A DNA stretch of 64,000 bases from NCBI RefSeq assembly GCF_963855985.1, contig NW_026973570.1:124001-188000 (forward strand), written 5' to 3'. Source of the DNA: Ostrinia nubilalis (taxonomy: Eukaryota; Arthropoda; Insecta; Lepidoptera; Crambidae). The first letter of the stretch is position 1. The number at the start of each line of letters is the position of its first letter. The translations under genes were made by a program, and so were the position numbers. The notes below the pieces were generated by a model. The model was given only the letters and a program-made list of their open reading frames with translations, was not told the origin of the DNA and searched no databases. Shown here one piece after another: positions 54,537 through 64,000 of the stretch.

Positions 54537-55580
54537 ATGTCATCTCCAAGCAGTCAACCGGTGTACATGCACCCATCTCTTGTTATCGCACCAAAAGTCT
54601 ACAGTGACCTTGACAAAGGCCCTTTTATTGTCCACGTGTCCCGCATCGAAACCGAGCCTAATGCCCCAACTTTCATCCAGCCAATTAGGTTCGGTAAATT
54701 TTTGGTCAATAACAAAATTAAGGACGTGATCAATGATGGTGTCAAGAAAATAGGGAGAAACAGAATCTCTGTTGAGTTCTCCTCTGCCAGTTCTGCCAAC
54801 AAATTTTTGAGTAGCGAGATTCTATCCCTTTGCAAATACTCAGCAACAATCCCGACGTACAACGTGACCCGTATGGGCCTCATCAAACAAATCCCCACTG
54901 ACCTTCCAATGGAAGAACTCGCTGAGTCATTGACAATCCCTGATGGTTGTGGTATCCTGCTAAAAGCTCGTCGTCTAAACAGGAAAGTGACCACAGACGG
55001 ACAGGCGTCCTGGGTCCCCACTCAATCGGTGGTTGTGACGTTTAAAGGACAGGTTTTGCCAAAACGAGTTTTTCTCTTCCATAATTCAATCCCAGTTGAG
55101 ACATACCAACTCCCTACTATTCAGTGCCTCAACTGCTGCCGCTTTGGCCATGTCAAAGCTCAGTGCAGGTCGAAGGCAAGATGTTTTCGTTGCACGCAAC
55201 CCCACTCAGCGGATAACTGTGATGTTACAGAAGAAAAGGCCACATGCATTCACTGCACAGGACCCCACTTCGCTCTTAACAAATCCTGTCCAGAGCACTC
55301 CAGACAGAAAACAATTAAAATAGCTATGTCACAAGATAACATCTCCTACGCTGAGGCTTCGGCCATGTACCCAACAACTCGTAGGTCTTATGCTGACATC
55401 ACAAAGTCTCCATCCTCACAACCTCTACCCTCTCCATCCCAACCACTCCATTCACAAACATCCCACCTACCTCTCTCGTACAAGAAATCCATACCTCGCT
55501 CCCCCCCGCTCACACGCGCCGTTAGGAAAAGGCTACGACAGGCAGGCACACCAGGCCATTATTGGCAACTGTGCTTCTAG
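54537..55580 (+). pseudogene. I-like LINE ORF1 with zinc knuckles
   Basis: From the ATG at 54537 (upstream in-frame codons derive from the G-run/gypsy side). A Jockey/I-type ORF1: an alpha/beta domain in the first half (KGPFIVHVSRIE) and three zinc knuckles at about 55125-55290 (CX2CX4HX4C, CX2CX3HX4C, CX2CX4HX4C-like). The frame ends at 55578-55580. A better C-terminus continues in the next frame to 55794, overlapping the ORF2 start, so a one-base change around the C run near 55505-55530 probably shortened this copy. RNA binding is inferred from the knuckles. Confidence 0.75.
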
Positions 55581-55753
55581 TCTTCCAAATGGTTGCGCCC
55601 TTACCGACAATTCTCCATCGTCCTCGTCAGATGACATGAACCTTTTAGATCTTGTCCTAACCCTCATCCTCCGTGTTGTTACCCAACACAAAGATAATAT
55701 ACCGACCAACGTTGCTCAAAAACTTACCCAAATCTCTCAGATATCTAATTACA

Positions 55754-58700
55754 ATGGCAATCCAGGCGGTTCAGTGGAACTGTCAGAGCATTAGAAGAAA
55801 AAAACACGAACTTTCCTACCTAATTAATAAATACTCTCCGTCGTTCATAGCCGTCTCGGAGACCTGGTTAGTTCCGGATTCACACTTCCGTGTATCTGGC
55901 TATTCATGTCTCCGGGATGATAGAAACGATGGATACGCAGGAAGCGCCTTTCTTGTAAGGCGCTCCCTCTCCTATTCCCAACTCCCTCTTCCCTCGCATA
56001 GCCAGGACATTAATGTCCTGGCTGTGCGAATTTTCGACCTTTCAATCCTATCCGTTTACATTCCCCGTCCTAACTCATCCTCCCTTAATGAACTGCGTTC
56101 AGCCATTCTGGCTGTTCCTCCTCCCGTCCTTATCCTAGGCGATCTTAATGCTCATAATACTGCATGGGGCTCCTATCACACGGACTCCCCAGGATCTTTA
56201 CTCTTAGACCTCTTAGACGATCTAAATCTATGCGTCCTAAACAACGGCTGTTCAACCAGAAGATGCCGTCCATCTCAAAATCCAGCCACCGCCGTGGATG
56301 TATCCTTTTGCTCCCCTAACCTTTCGTCACTTCTCTCTTGGAATGTCCTAAAAAGCACTTTTGGCAGCGACCATTTCCCCATTTTGTTAACTATCCCTAA
56401 TAAATCATCCCCAACCGTCCGTCCCCCTCCTCTACTACGATATAAATTAAATAATGCTGATTGGTCAGCCTTCTCAGTATCAGTAAATAATAAATTAGAC
56501 TCACTTCCCACTATCTCCCCTTTAAATTCAATTTCAGTGTTTGATCACTTTACAAACATCCTCCGGATGTCAGCAGATGAACATTTCCCTCAAAAGAATC
56601 CTACACATAAGACCTCCCCCCCTTGGTGGGATGCGGAGTGTTCAGCTGCCATTCGGAAACGCAAAGAGGCGGAAAAACGCTATAATAGGTCTATGACAAT
56701 AGAGAACTTTCTGCTCTACCAGCAGACAGCAGCCCAGACAAGGAAATTTTTATCACAAAAGAAAAAGCTAGGATGGACCCGTTTCTGCGAGAATATGTCT
56801 CCCAGGACGCCCTCTTCTGTAGTGTGGAAGCAGATAAGAAGATACCGCCAATCCCTGTCATCATCCAACGCTCCCTCAAACGATCCCTCTATTTGGTTGG
56901 AAGAATTTGCAGATAAATTAGCCCCTCCTTTTGTCCCCTTTATGGACTGCTTCCCTTCCGGTTCCTTTGTGCCTATTCCCCCAACCGGTAATTTAGATTC
57001 CCCTTTTTCTGCTGACGAACTCCTTTGTGCCCTTAGTGGGCTAACTGATTCGTCCCCCGGAGCCGACGGATTGCCATATTCCTTTCTAGTTAACTCTCCC
57101 CCTAAAGCCAAAACTGTCTTTCTTCAACTAGTCAACAACTTCTTTGACCTAGGAACCGTCCCTGACTCTTGGAAGGAACAAATCGTAATACCTATACCGA
57201 AGCCAGGAAAGGATCCTTTAGAACATAGCTCCTATCGCCCTATAGCCTTATCCTCTGCCCTACTAAAAGTTATGGAGCATATGATCAGAAACCGCCTGGA
57301 GTGGTTCATGGAGTCTCACGGTATCCTAGCAAAGTCTCAATTCGGTTTTCGCAAAGGACTGAGCACTCTGGACAGTCTTAGCATTTTAACCACCGACATC
57401 AGACTGGCTTTCAAGAATAAGGAGTACTTAGTGGGTGCTTTGGACATATCTTCCGCTTACGATAACGTCTTACTTCCAGTACTCAGGCAAAAGTTGCTAC
57501 ATCTGAGTGGCTCGGAGAAGTTGGTTCGTTTCATCAGTAACTCGTTAATGGCAAGAACTGTCTCAATTAAATGTCAAAACATCACATCCCCTCCCCGTCT
57601 ACTCTGGAGGGGCCTACCTCAAGGTTCCGTTCTCAGTCCACTCCTTTACAGCATATATACCTACGACCTTGACCAAGCTGTCGATTCTTTTTGCAACATC
57701 CTTCAATACGCCGATGATATTGCCCTTTACATCTCATCTAAATCCATAGACGAGGCAACTACTCGTCTTAATTCCGCTCTAAGCTATCTTAGTGACTGGA
57801 TGCTCTTCCACGGACTATCCATCTCTGTTCCGAAATGCTGTTGCGTTACTTTTACCCGGAAACGACACACCCCGAACATAGAGGTATTTATAGATGGTGA
57901 CCTTATTCCCTGCTGCAACCAGGTCAAATTTTTGGGTCTGACTCTAGACTGTAGACTGTCTGGTGTCGCTCATTTTAACTCCATCCTTAAAAAGGCCGAA
58001 AATGGAATTAATGTAATTCGCGCCCTTTCAGGCACTTGGTGGGGGGCCCACCCTTACTCCCAAAAGCTCCTTTATAACGCCATTGTACGCAGTCATTTTG
58101 ACTACGCGTCTTTTCTTTTGGATCCTTGTAACAAGGCAGCCCTTGATAGATTATCCAAAACACAATCAAAGTGCCTACGCATAATTTTGGGAGCAATGAA
58201 ATCTTCGCCTATAAATGCGTTACAAGTAGAGAGCGTTGACCCTCCCCTCTATTTGCGTAGGCAGTACCTCAGCGACCGTTTCTTTGCTAAGGTCGCTCAG
58301 AATGCCTCTCATCCACTTTTGAAAAAACTTGAGCTTCTCTCGTCTTCCAACATTTCATCTTCTTCTCAAAAGACACCTTGCATTTTGCTAAGCTTTCAAA
58401 AATTTAGTCGTCTTCCATGTCCCATTACAAAAACCCCTGTTTTCCCTCTCTTCTCCAATAGCTTTGAATCGTTAATATTCCAACCGCCTGTTATTTTAAA
58501 TTTCGGTATTTCTAAAGATTCCCCTGCCGCACCCCAAGAATTCAGAATTATTTTATCCGAACACTGGCAAGGCTGGCTCACGATGTACACAGATGCGTCC
58601 AAGCTCGCTGATGACGGCTGTGTCGGCGCCGCAGTGTGGATACCTGTGTACAAAATCGCTCTTAGTTACAAATGTCCCCCAGTGACATCGGTTTTTACCG

Positions 58701-59443
58701 GTGAAGCAGTGGCAATTTTAGAAGCAATTCTTTATGTCAGATCCCACTCATTAAATAATGTTTTAATTTTTTCGGACTCCCTAAGTTGTCTCCAATCGAT
58801 TCTGGCCAATACTTTTAAGTCTAAAGTTAAATTTCCAACCGTCTTAAAAATAAGAGAAGCTCTCTTTGATTGCCGTTCGAAGGGTATAAATATCGTTTTA
58901 GCTTGGATCCCTAGTCACAGAGGAATTCCAGGAAACGAATCTGTTGACTCATGCGCAAAACATGCTATATCCTCTGGCTCCCTAGAGCACTACTCACTAT
59001 TCTCTCATGATGCTGCATCCCTCTCCCTAGCCCATCTTTATAAATCGTGGAGAACTCATTGGGACAATTCAAAAAGGATGGTTGGCAAATATTATGCTGA
59101 CATTCAAAACGATATTCCCCCTAGACCCTGGTTTTTTAAACACAAATACTTACCAAAAAGTTCCGTATCAATTATATGTCGGTTGCGAATTGGTCATGCG
59201 TGTACTCCGGTTCACCTCGCGAAGATGCACATAAAGGATAGTTCCTTATGCGAATGTGGCTTAGACGAAGGCACAACTAATCACATTTTCTTCAATTGTC
59301 CAAACGTAGGTTCCTCCTTATTTGATTTCCTTCCTGAAAGCGTCCCTCGCCCTACTAATATTAAATGTTTATTAAATTCTATGGACCCACCGCTTTTGAA
59401 ACTATTGTCAAAATTTATTCAATCCCGCAAAATTCGTTTGTAG
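55754..59443 (+). CDS. I-like LINE ORF2: endonuclease, RT, RNase H
   Basis: Uninterrupted frame, starting at the conserved ATG 55754 (1,229 codons; an upstream ATG at 55673 gives 1,256). EEP endonuclease: QWNCQS at the N-terminus, ETWL, then GDLNAHNT (about 56138) and GSDHF (about 56362). RT: SYRPIALSS (about 57231), FGFRKGLSTLDS (about 57343), DISSAYD (about 57445), GLPQGSVLSP (about 57613) and catalytic YADD (about 57708). RNase H: YTDAS (about 58586), GEAV (about 58699), FSDSLS (about 58770) and PSHRGIPGNESVD (about 58911), so the D-E-D-D set looks complete. A CX1C...HX..C motif closes it (about 59240-59300). All core motifs present, so potentially active in this region. Confidence 0.9.
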   Translation: MAIQAVQWNCQSIRRKKHELSYLINKYSPSFIAVSETWLVPDSHFRVSGYSCLRDDRNDGYAGSAFLVRRSLSYSQLPLPSHSQDINVLAVRIFDLSILSVYIPRPNSSSLNELRSAILAVPPPVLILGDLNAHNTAWGSYHTDSPGSLLLDLLDDLNLCVLNNGCSTRRCRPSQNPATAVDVSFCSPNLSSLLSWNVLKSTFGSDHFPILLTIPNKSSPTVRPPPLLRYKLNNADWSAFSVSVNNKLDSLPTISPLNSISVFDHFTNILRMSADEHFPQKNPTHKTSPPWWDAECSAAIRKRKEAEKRYNRSMTIENFLLYQQTAAQTRKFLSQKKKLGWTRFCENMSPRTPSSVVWKQIRRYRQSLSSSNAPSNDPSIWLEEFADKLAPPFVPFMDCFPSGSFVPIPPTGNLDSPFSADELLCALSGLTDSSPGADGLPYSFLVNSPPKAKTVFLQLVNNFFDLGTVPDSWKEQIVIPIPKPGKDPLEHSSYRPIALSSALLKVMEHMIRNRLEWFMESHGILAKSQFGFRKGLSTLDSLSILTTDIRLAFKNKEYLVGALDISSAYDNVLLPVLRQKLLHLSGSEKLVRFISNSLMARTVSIKCQNITSPPRLLWRGLPQGSVLSPLLYSIYTYDLDQAVDSFCNILQYADDIALYISSKSIDEATTRLNSALSYLSDWMLFHGLSISVPKCCCVTFTRKRHTPNIEVFIDGDLIPCCNQVKFLGLTLDCRLSGVAHFNSILKKAENGINVIRALSGTWWGAHPYSQKLLYNAIVRSHFDYASFLLDPCNKAALDRLSKTQSKCLRIILGAMKSSPINALQVESVDPPLYLRRQYLSDRFFAKVAQNASHPLLKKLELLSSSNISSSSQKTPCILLSFQKFSRLPCPITKTPVFPLFSNSFESLIFQPPVILNFGISKDSPAAPQEFRIILSEHWQGWLTMYTDASKLADDGCVGAAVWIPVYKIALSYKCPPVTSVFTGEAVAILEAILYVRSHSLNNVLIFSDSLSCLQSILANTFKSKVKFPTVLKIREALFDCRSKGINIVLAWIPSHRGIPGNESVDSCAKHAISSGSLEHYSLFSHDAASLSLAHLYKSWRTHWDNSKRMVGKYYADIQNDIPPRPWFFKHKYLPKSSVSIICRLRIGHACTPVHLAKMHIKDSSLCECGLDEGTTNHIFFNCPNVGSSLFDFLPESVPRPTNIKCLLNSMDPPLLKLLSKFIQSRKIRL

Positions 59444-59512
59444 GTAACCGAAATTTTTTTTCCTCTCACTATCTCATCCCACCTACCCCCTTCCTTACAT
59501 TTTAATCTCTAT
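59444..59512 (+). other. LINE 3' UTR, first part
   Basis: Pyrimidine-rich leader after the stop of ORF2. The UTR resumes after the Harbinger at 60722 and ends at the (GAA)n tail. Confidence 0.6.
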
Positions 59513-60721
59513 CGGCCGAATACTGAAACGCCATTTAAATATTTGACGGCTTCTCAAATAGTTAAGCAGCTCCTAAACTTACATTTCGCATACTCAAAAC
59601 AATATCTGAGCAGTTCTCAATTTTTAAGCACCTCTCAAATTAAGTTGCACTCAAACGCCACTCAAATGAATTTTCGCATACTGAAACGCCATTCAACGCT
59701 AAGCATTACTCAAACAACTGTCAAATCGTCTTAAGTAGCTGTTAAATTTGAGAGTGCTTGCGCCGTATCTTAAATCCTATTCTTATACCTAAATCGACCT
59801 AAATAGTGGTAAATAATGTGTGTCATCGTTATCATTTCTTTCGAGGCTCGAGGAAATACCTAGATCTAATCGCAGGAACGCAATAAAGCTGAACGCTATT
59901 GAAAAATATTACTATAATGACATGCAATTCCGAGCGAGGTTCCGCATCTCTAAAGAAACGGTGTTGTTTCTGGATTCATAATTTAGAAGCTCTTTGAAAC
60001 CCCTCACCAAACGCCATACAACCAGTGGACCAAATACTTATTATAACCCTACTGTTCTACGCAACGTTCTATGAACGTGTACTAGGTGATATCTTCCACA
60101 TCGAACAGCCAATTGTGCATCGTACAAGTGCACAAAGTAACAACCAAAATAGCTGCTATGAAATCGCTTTACATAAACATGCCTATTTCTGAGGAATATG
60201 GGGACATCGCATAGCAGCATTTCCAAGAGTTGTTGATTTGTCAATTTGATGATTGCTCTGTCAACAATGATAAATGTCAATTGTGGTTACGTTTCGGTCC
60301 ACGATCGCCAACTTAATAGATTTCAACAATAAAAAGTATCACCTTTAAAATTACTTTTTAATTAAATAAAAATGCAAACATTAATTTTTTTATATGATAA
60401 AACGAGATTTATATGTAATAGAAACTAAAAATAAACTGTTCTATGTTAAGTTGATTGAGTACATTTCCATAAAAGACAATACATAACCAAACGATGCTGC
60501 GTGTAATGGATAAAAAACGTAAAGTTATCATTTGTGTAAATGAAAACATACTTTTTTTGGTAAATGTTGCCATTATGTAAACATTTGAGAGCTGCTTAGC
60601 TGATCACGGCTTCAAATCCGTTGAGTGGCGTTTGAGAATACCATTTAAAATTGAAGGATACTTAAATTTAGGAGCCCGTCAGCTGAGTGACAGATTTGAG
60701 TAGTGTTTCAGTATTCGGCCG
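59513..60721 (+). mobile_element. PIF/Harbinger-like relic in LINE 3' UTR
   Basis: TIR CGGCCGAATACTGAAAC at 59513-59529 with exact complement at 60705-60721. The interior reads, in broken frames, FRARFRISKETVLFL (about 59935-59980), GDIFHIEQPIVHRT (about 60088-60130), then HKVTTKIAAMKSLYINMPISEEYGDIA (about 60130-60215), recognisable as a HARBI1-type transposase. Frameshifts and stops are numerous. No convincing 3-bp target duplication was seen. Several subterminal 'ctcaaat'/'atttgag' words are shared between the ends. Confidence 0.75.
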
Positions 60722-60925
60722 TGAGTTATGTATCTATTTGTGGTGTCTCAATTTGTGTTGTCTTTTTTGTTTTAGGTACACAAATAATTTTGCTTATTAT
60801 TAGAAACGTTAAATATTTTTGTTTTTTGTAAACCCTGTTACTTTGTCAAAACTGTTTACGTGACATTGGCGAAATCATGGTTCTCAAAACCAAGCCGTTG
60901 CCATAATAAAAGAAGAAGAAGAAGT

Positions 60926-61436
60926 AAATATTTTAAACTGCCCTCATATTATTGTCATTGTTACACTATAATGGCGTTACCTCGACAGTTCGACACACAG
61001 TATTCGTATTCGTACTTGACATGTTACTCATATAAAAATGTCGCTCAATCCGTGTTTATCTATTTTAGTTGAAATAGAACGCTAAACGAAAATCTTATAT
61101 TTCATCATAACTATCAGGATTATAATAGCCAAATGTATGTATCAAAAAATTTCTGGACTTTACCAAAAAAAATAACAGAGAAAGTAAAGTCAAAAATTGT
61201 ATTCAAGAATCAACAATATTTCATTCAATGTTGACCAATATTTTGTATACCTGCACAGACAGACATTTACATTTAGGTAGGTACTCGTACACACAATTAA
61301 AAACTGTTTAGAAGCTCACTTAGACACACTAATATCGACAGCCTAACTTTTAAACCGCGATGTCCCTTTGAGCAAACTTTACAGGAGGAAATAATTGTTT
61401 ATTTTTCATAGTTATGGTACTAATTGAAGTATAATG
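60926..61436. other. Unassigned AT-rich interval
   Basis: About 510 bases with no gene, repeat or motif I could identify. Confidence 0.45.
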
Positions 61437-61635
61437 ATGTACTAATTGGCGACCACGAGCCGGAAGACGTAGCGTGGGCAGGCCTCCCACTAAGTGGACC
61501 GACGATCTGGTGAAGGTCGCGGGAGGTGCCTGGATGCGAGCGGCGCAGGACCGGTCTTTGTGGAAATCCTTGGGGGAGGCCTTTGTCCGGCAGTGGACGT
61601 CTTTCGGCTGAAACGAACGAACGAACGAACGATGT
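61437..61635 (+). pseudogene. RTE-like LINE 3' end
   Basis: Frame from about 61452 encodes GRPPTKWTDDLVKVAGGAWMRAAQ...SLWKSLGEAFVRQW and ends with a TGA, followed by (GAAC)n (61612-61632). Same terminal protein as at 3725 but a different tail, so it is another copy or subfamily. 5'-truncated. Confidence 0.72.
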
Positions 61636-61834
61636 AGGTACTAATTGAAATATAATCATTATATTTCAATAATTTAATTTTGTTTTAGTTTGAAAATTAT
61701 GCTGACGAGAATTATTATTATTCTGTATAATATGATTTTTTTAAAAATTCTGTTTTGAAACACAAAATAAGCATCGCAATGTTTTTCGATCTGCATAAAT
61801 TAAAATCGAGTCAACATTCCCGTAGGCAGTTATG
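61636..61834. other. Unassigned AT-rich interval
   Basis: About 200 bases with no gene or clear repeat before the LINE 5' end. Confidence 0.4.
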
Positions 61835-61983
61835 TTAGAATTGGCAGCGCTTTGCATCTGTATTCTGAGCGCTCTTTGATATCGGGCAGAAGCGCGGGCG
61901 CCCGGCGGGAGGCACGTTGTCTCGCTCTAATGCTCAAGGTCGTACGGCCATGTAATCGCCTTAAACTAAAAAAAAAATACACA

Positions 61984-62285
61984 ATGGTTCTCAGGTGTAA
62001 TAAATGTAAAAAAGTTATACAGAGCAGAGATTATTTGAGATGCAAAATCTGCGAAAAACACTATCATTTGGATTGCACAACCTTAACTGAACGAAGATTT
62101 TATATTATGACACCGGAAAATAAAAAGAACTATAAGTGCTACTCTTGTATACCAAACTTAAAGGATAATCAACAACTGAATCAAAGCAATGTCACACAGC
62201 GAAATAAACATCGGCCAAATGTTTCTATACATAACTCATTTGAGTCGCTATCAGAAGATGACAGGGTGCCCTCTCAGACGCATAA
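61984..62285 (+). pseudogene. LINE ORF1, PHD-type zinc finger
   Basis: ATG at 61984 in good context (aca-ATG-G). Pattern CX2C...CX2C...HX2H/C...CX2C near 62000-62145 (CNKCKK, CKICEKHYHLDC, CYSC), which fits the PHD/zinc domain at the N-terminus of CR1/Daphne ORF1. The frame runs into the inserted DNA near 62262-62290; residues after that are not original. Confidence 0.75.
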
Positions 62286-62908
62286 CATTTTTCATCATAA
62301 TTTAGTTTGGCATAACAGTATTTGCATAAAGTTTTTTCGCATAAACTTTGATATGCATAGTTTTCTAAATGCATAATGGTTTCTTAGGCATAATAATAAC
62401 TTTCTCTAATTTTCAATACCATAATTTAAATAATCATAAATGTAAAGAACATAATTTTTATATACATAAAGTTTGTTTTTAATAAAATACTATAAACATA
62501 ATGTAATTATTTATAACATTTAAAGTCATAAATATTGTCTATAAGAGCAACCAACATTGAAGAGTAAATAAATATGTATTTGTGATGTTGCAAACGATCC
62601 TCCTTCCACCTTTATACTCTTTCGGCCTATAGATTTGCAAAAACTAAACTCTCTGTATCATTGTCATTTTTGTTCTTAATTTTTGACCTGTCTCTTAGAA
62701 AACTTAACGTTCGTGAAAATACATTCTGTTTGATCTCGAATCCCTCTTATCTATTATAATGCACATATTATACAGTCCACATTTCTTTTACAACATTAAG
62801 CTTGCCTGGTCTGAAATTATGTTGATCCCGACTGGCCGTGGTCTCTTCCACGTGGTACTAGTCTGCCCTATACTAGAGTGTAATTTAAAAGCCGGAGGCG
62901 CGGAGGGA

Positions 62909-62988
62909 GTGCGGTCCTCGCTCGCTGTAACATATATCCGGCATGGCATGCCGGGTATATGTTACGCCAGAGCGGAAGGACCGCACTT
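62909..62988. repeat. Long hairpin, 35-bp arms
   Basis: GTGCGGTCCT..CGCT..GTAACATATATCCGGCATG pairs with CATGCCGGGTATATGTTAC..GAGCG..AGGACCGCAC, loop of a few bases. Located in the core of the modular element. Confidence 0.85.
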
Positions 62989-63017
62989 CCCGCAGCGCCG
63001 GAGATAAGGCAATCCTA

Positions 63018-63263
63018 ATGCTTGCTTGCATCCTTGCTTGCATGCATGCTTCCTTGCTGCTTGCTTGCATGCTTGCTTGCTGCTTGCTTGCATGCTTGCG
63101 TGCTTGCTGCTTGATTGCATGCTTGCTGCTTGCTTGCAGGCTTGCTTGTTTGCATCCTTGCTTGCATGCATGCTTACATGCTACCTTGCAGCTTGCTTGC
63201 ATGCTTGCATGCTTGCTGTTTGATTGCATGCTTGCTGGCATGCTTGTTTGCATACTTGCTTGT
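63018..63263. repeat. (TGCTTGCA)-type tandem repeat
   Basis: About 245 bases of degenerate repeats of TGCTTGCATGCT. Alternating cysteine/leucine/alanine open frames on both strands result from the repeat and are not genes. Confidence 0.92.
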
Positions 63264-63595
63264 CTATTTATATTTGTTAACTTATATTTTATATGTATAA
63301 CATTTTTATATTTCATATTTGTTAAAATTATGGTATTTTGTATATTATGAATGGTAATATTTATGGCATTGGTTTAGATGCCAATAAATATTATGCCTAG
63401 AAATCGTTATTAAAAAAACAAGAATACAGAAAAAATATATACTAAAATATTATTATAATAAAAGTGGTTATGGCAAAAAAATATATGCCTTATGATTTAT
63501 TCTGTATGAACGTTATGCGAAATGATGAGTATGCCAAAAAACTTTATGCACTCTTAAATTATAACAATATTTTTTATGCAACCGAATATGGACCC

Positions 63596-63805
63596 GTTGT
63601 CTCCCAACAGGTTTATTATTTCTGCATTTGCTATTTCCAACTTTTCCTCCAAGATTTTCTTTTAGTTCTTCATTTTCATGATTGTCATTTTGATGCAATT
63701 CGATTAGACTTCTATTGAGAGTTCCCGCAGGAGTCAATGTCAGTGAAGAGCTTGTCATGTCATCTTGGCAAATGCAGAAATAATAAACCTGTTGGGAGAC
63801 AACAA
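63596..63805. repeat. Inverted 36-bp arms around an inverted ORF1 segment
   Basis: 63596-63631 (GTTGTCTCCCAACAGG...) is the reverse complement of 63770-63805. The segment between (63632-63769) encodes LINE ORF1-like sequence (QDDMTSSS, NDNHENEELKENL) only on the minus strand, whereas the flanks encode it on the plus strand, so it is an inversion with duplicated border. Confidence 0.75.
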
Positions 63806-63965
63806 AGCCTTGAAAAAGAAAATTGACGAATATGAGCTCCAAATAAAAAAGCTAACACACATCTGTAAAACGACTCCATCAAAAAATCTACAAATAAAAA
63901 ACCTAGAGAAAATATGGACGAGCCATCCACACAATGCGACAAACACGAGAAACCCACTTCACTGA
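63769..63965 (+). pseudogene. LINE ORF1, coiled-coil part
   Basis: Plus-strand frame: NAEIINLLGDNKALKKKIDEYELQIKKL (split here by description, about 63771-63855) with heptad leucines/isoleucines, as expected for the coiled coil between PHD and esterase in ORF1. It stops at 63963-63965. Belongs with 61984-62285. Confidence 0.65.
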
Positions 63966-64000
63966 CACCCTCGCGCACAAAATCGCAAGCAGCCAGCGCA

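Larger units (their letters stand above)
54499..60925 (+). mobile_element. I-like LINE with intact ORF2
   Basis: Begins after a 21-base G run (54478-54498) and ends with (GAA)n at about 60907-60924. Contains ORF1, ORF2 (EN-RT-RNase H), a 3' UTR and an inserted Harbinger relic (59513-60721). No clear target duplication was found because the 5' junction lies in the homopolymer. Without the Harbinger it is about 5.2 kb. ORF2 has no defect I can see. Confidence 0.85.
62286..63595. mobile_element. Hairpin-rich modular element (copy 2, inverted relative to copy 1)
   Basis: Left cluster of 'cataa' words (about 62283-62500), right cluster of 'ttatg' words (about 63330-63590). The core has AAATTTACACTCTAG-like sequence shared with 31340-31380 in inverse orientation (62870-62915), a perfect long hairpin (62909-62988) and GCAGCGCCGGAGA (62990-63004) also found inverted near 30050-30063. 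A TTGC/TGCATGC array follows (63018-63263). No protein. Confidence 0.6.
61835..64000 (+). mobile_element. CR1/Daphne-like LINE, 5' part, interrupted
   Basis: A GC-richer leader (61840-61965) precedes ORF1 at 61984. ORF1 is split by a hairpin element (about 62285-63595) and partly inverted (63596-63768), resuming in the plus sense at 63769 and running to the window end. Same clade as 4010-7788 on architecture (PHD here, esterase there). The RT part would lie beyond the window. Confidence 0.7.

Noticed and set aside
62885..63350. Open frames rich in Cys-Leu-Ala or Lys-Ala-Ser on both strands
   Set aside because: Products of the TGCTTGCA tandem repeat; similar frames on both strands show they are not genes.

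Overview
This window looks like a piece of an insect nuclear chromosome, most probably from a moth or butterfly (Lepidoptera). The DNA is AT-rich with no bacterial gene organisation. It carries Helitrons with the CTAG ends typical of Lepidoptera, (GACA)n-associated repeats, a tRNA-derived SINE, RTE/CR1-like/I-like/Jockey-like LINEs, BEL/Pao and Ty3/gypsy LTR elements, and relics of piggyBac, hAT and Harbinger transposons. I found no convincing host gene, rRNA or free-standing tRNA gene. Essentially every long open frame belongs to a transposable element (TE), so this is a TE-dense, heavily nested, gene-poor region.

Layout. 0-3.2 kb: minus-strand gypsy relic (gag joined to a pol tail), an 82-bp perfect inverted repeat and a 28-bp minisatellite. 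3.2-3.9 kb: LINE 3' ends and a small MITE. 4.0-7.8 kb: CR1/Daphne-like LINE (esterase-type ORF1 plus EN-RT ORF2). 8.0-13.05 kb: nearly full-length minus-strand I-like LINE with RNase H. 13.07-17.88 kb: Helitron copy A, interrupted by a truncated LINE (6-bp TSD) and by a hAT element (8-bp TSD) that itself holds a Jockey fragment. 17.9-19.1 kb: lepidopteran dispersed repeat around a foldback element. 19.49-29.20 kb: BEL/Pao element with apparently identical 179-bp LTRs, whose integrase frame is split by a young, internally deleted gypsy element (685-bp LTRs). 29.2-32.7 kb: arms of an inverted-repeat transposon enclosing Helitron D, which encloses a hairpin-rich element carrying a SINE. 32.97-34.40 kb: decayed piggyBac. 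35.2-37 kb: second foldback copy, minus-strand Helitron-like element, dispersed repeat. 37.45-38.05 kb: giant (CTAT)n/(TA)n microsatellite. 37.97-42.51 kb: Helitrons B and C head to tail. 43.15-43.56 kb: C-rich minisatellite. 43.57-49.05 kb: gypsy element with gag, pol and 365-bp LTRs. 49.1-50.8 kb: inverted repeats and a hAT-like MITE. 51.1-54.5 kb: minus-strand gypsy fragment with a cysteine-rich repeat array. 54.5-60.9 kb: I-like LINE with an intact 1.25-kb-residue-class ORF2 (1,256 codons), carrying a Harbinger relic in its 3' UTR. 61.4-61.6 kb: RTE 3' end. 61.84-64.0 kb: 5' part of a CR1/Daphne-like LINE (PHD ORF1) split by a second hairpin/motif-cluster element.

How it fits together. 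The elements are mostly independent parasites, and the shared logic is insertion into one another. Several insertions are dated or proven by target-site duplications, and Helitrons B and C serve as empty-site references for the insertions in copy A. Recently active lineages are implied by identical or nearly identical LTRs (BEL, two gypsies), by a 416-bp stretch identical by eye between two foldback copies, and by an uninterrupted LINE ORF2. The most unusual material is a pair of modular, hairpin-bearing elements with terminal motif clusters (29.6-31.8 and 62.3-63.6 kb), the cysteine-rich array in a gypsy polyprotein, and repeated gag-to-integrase-tail deletions.
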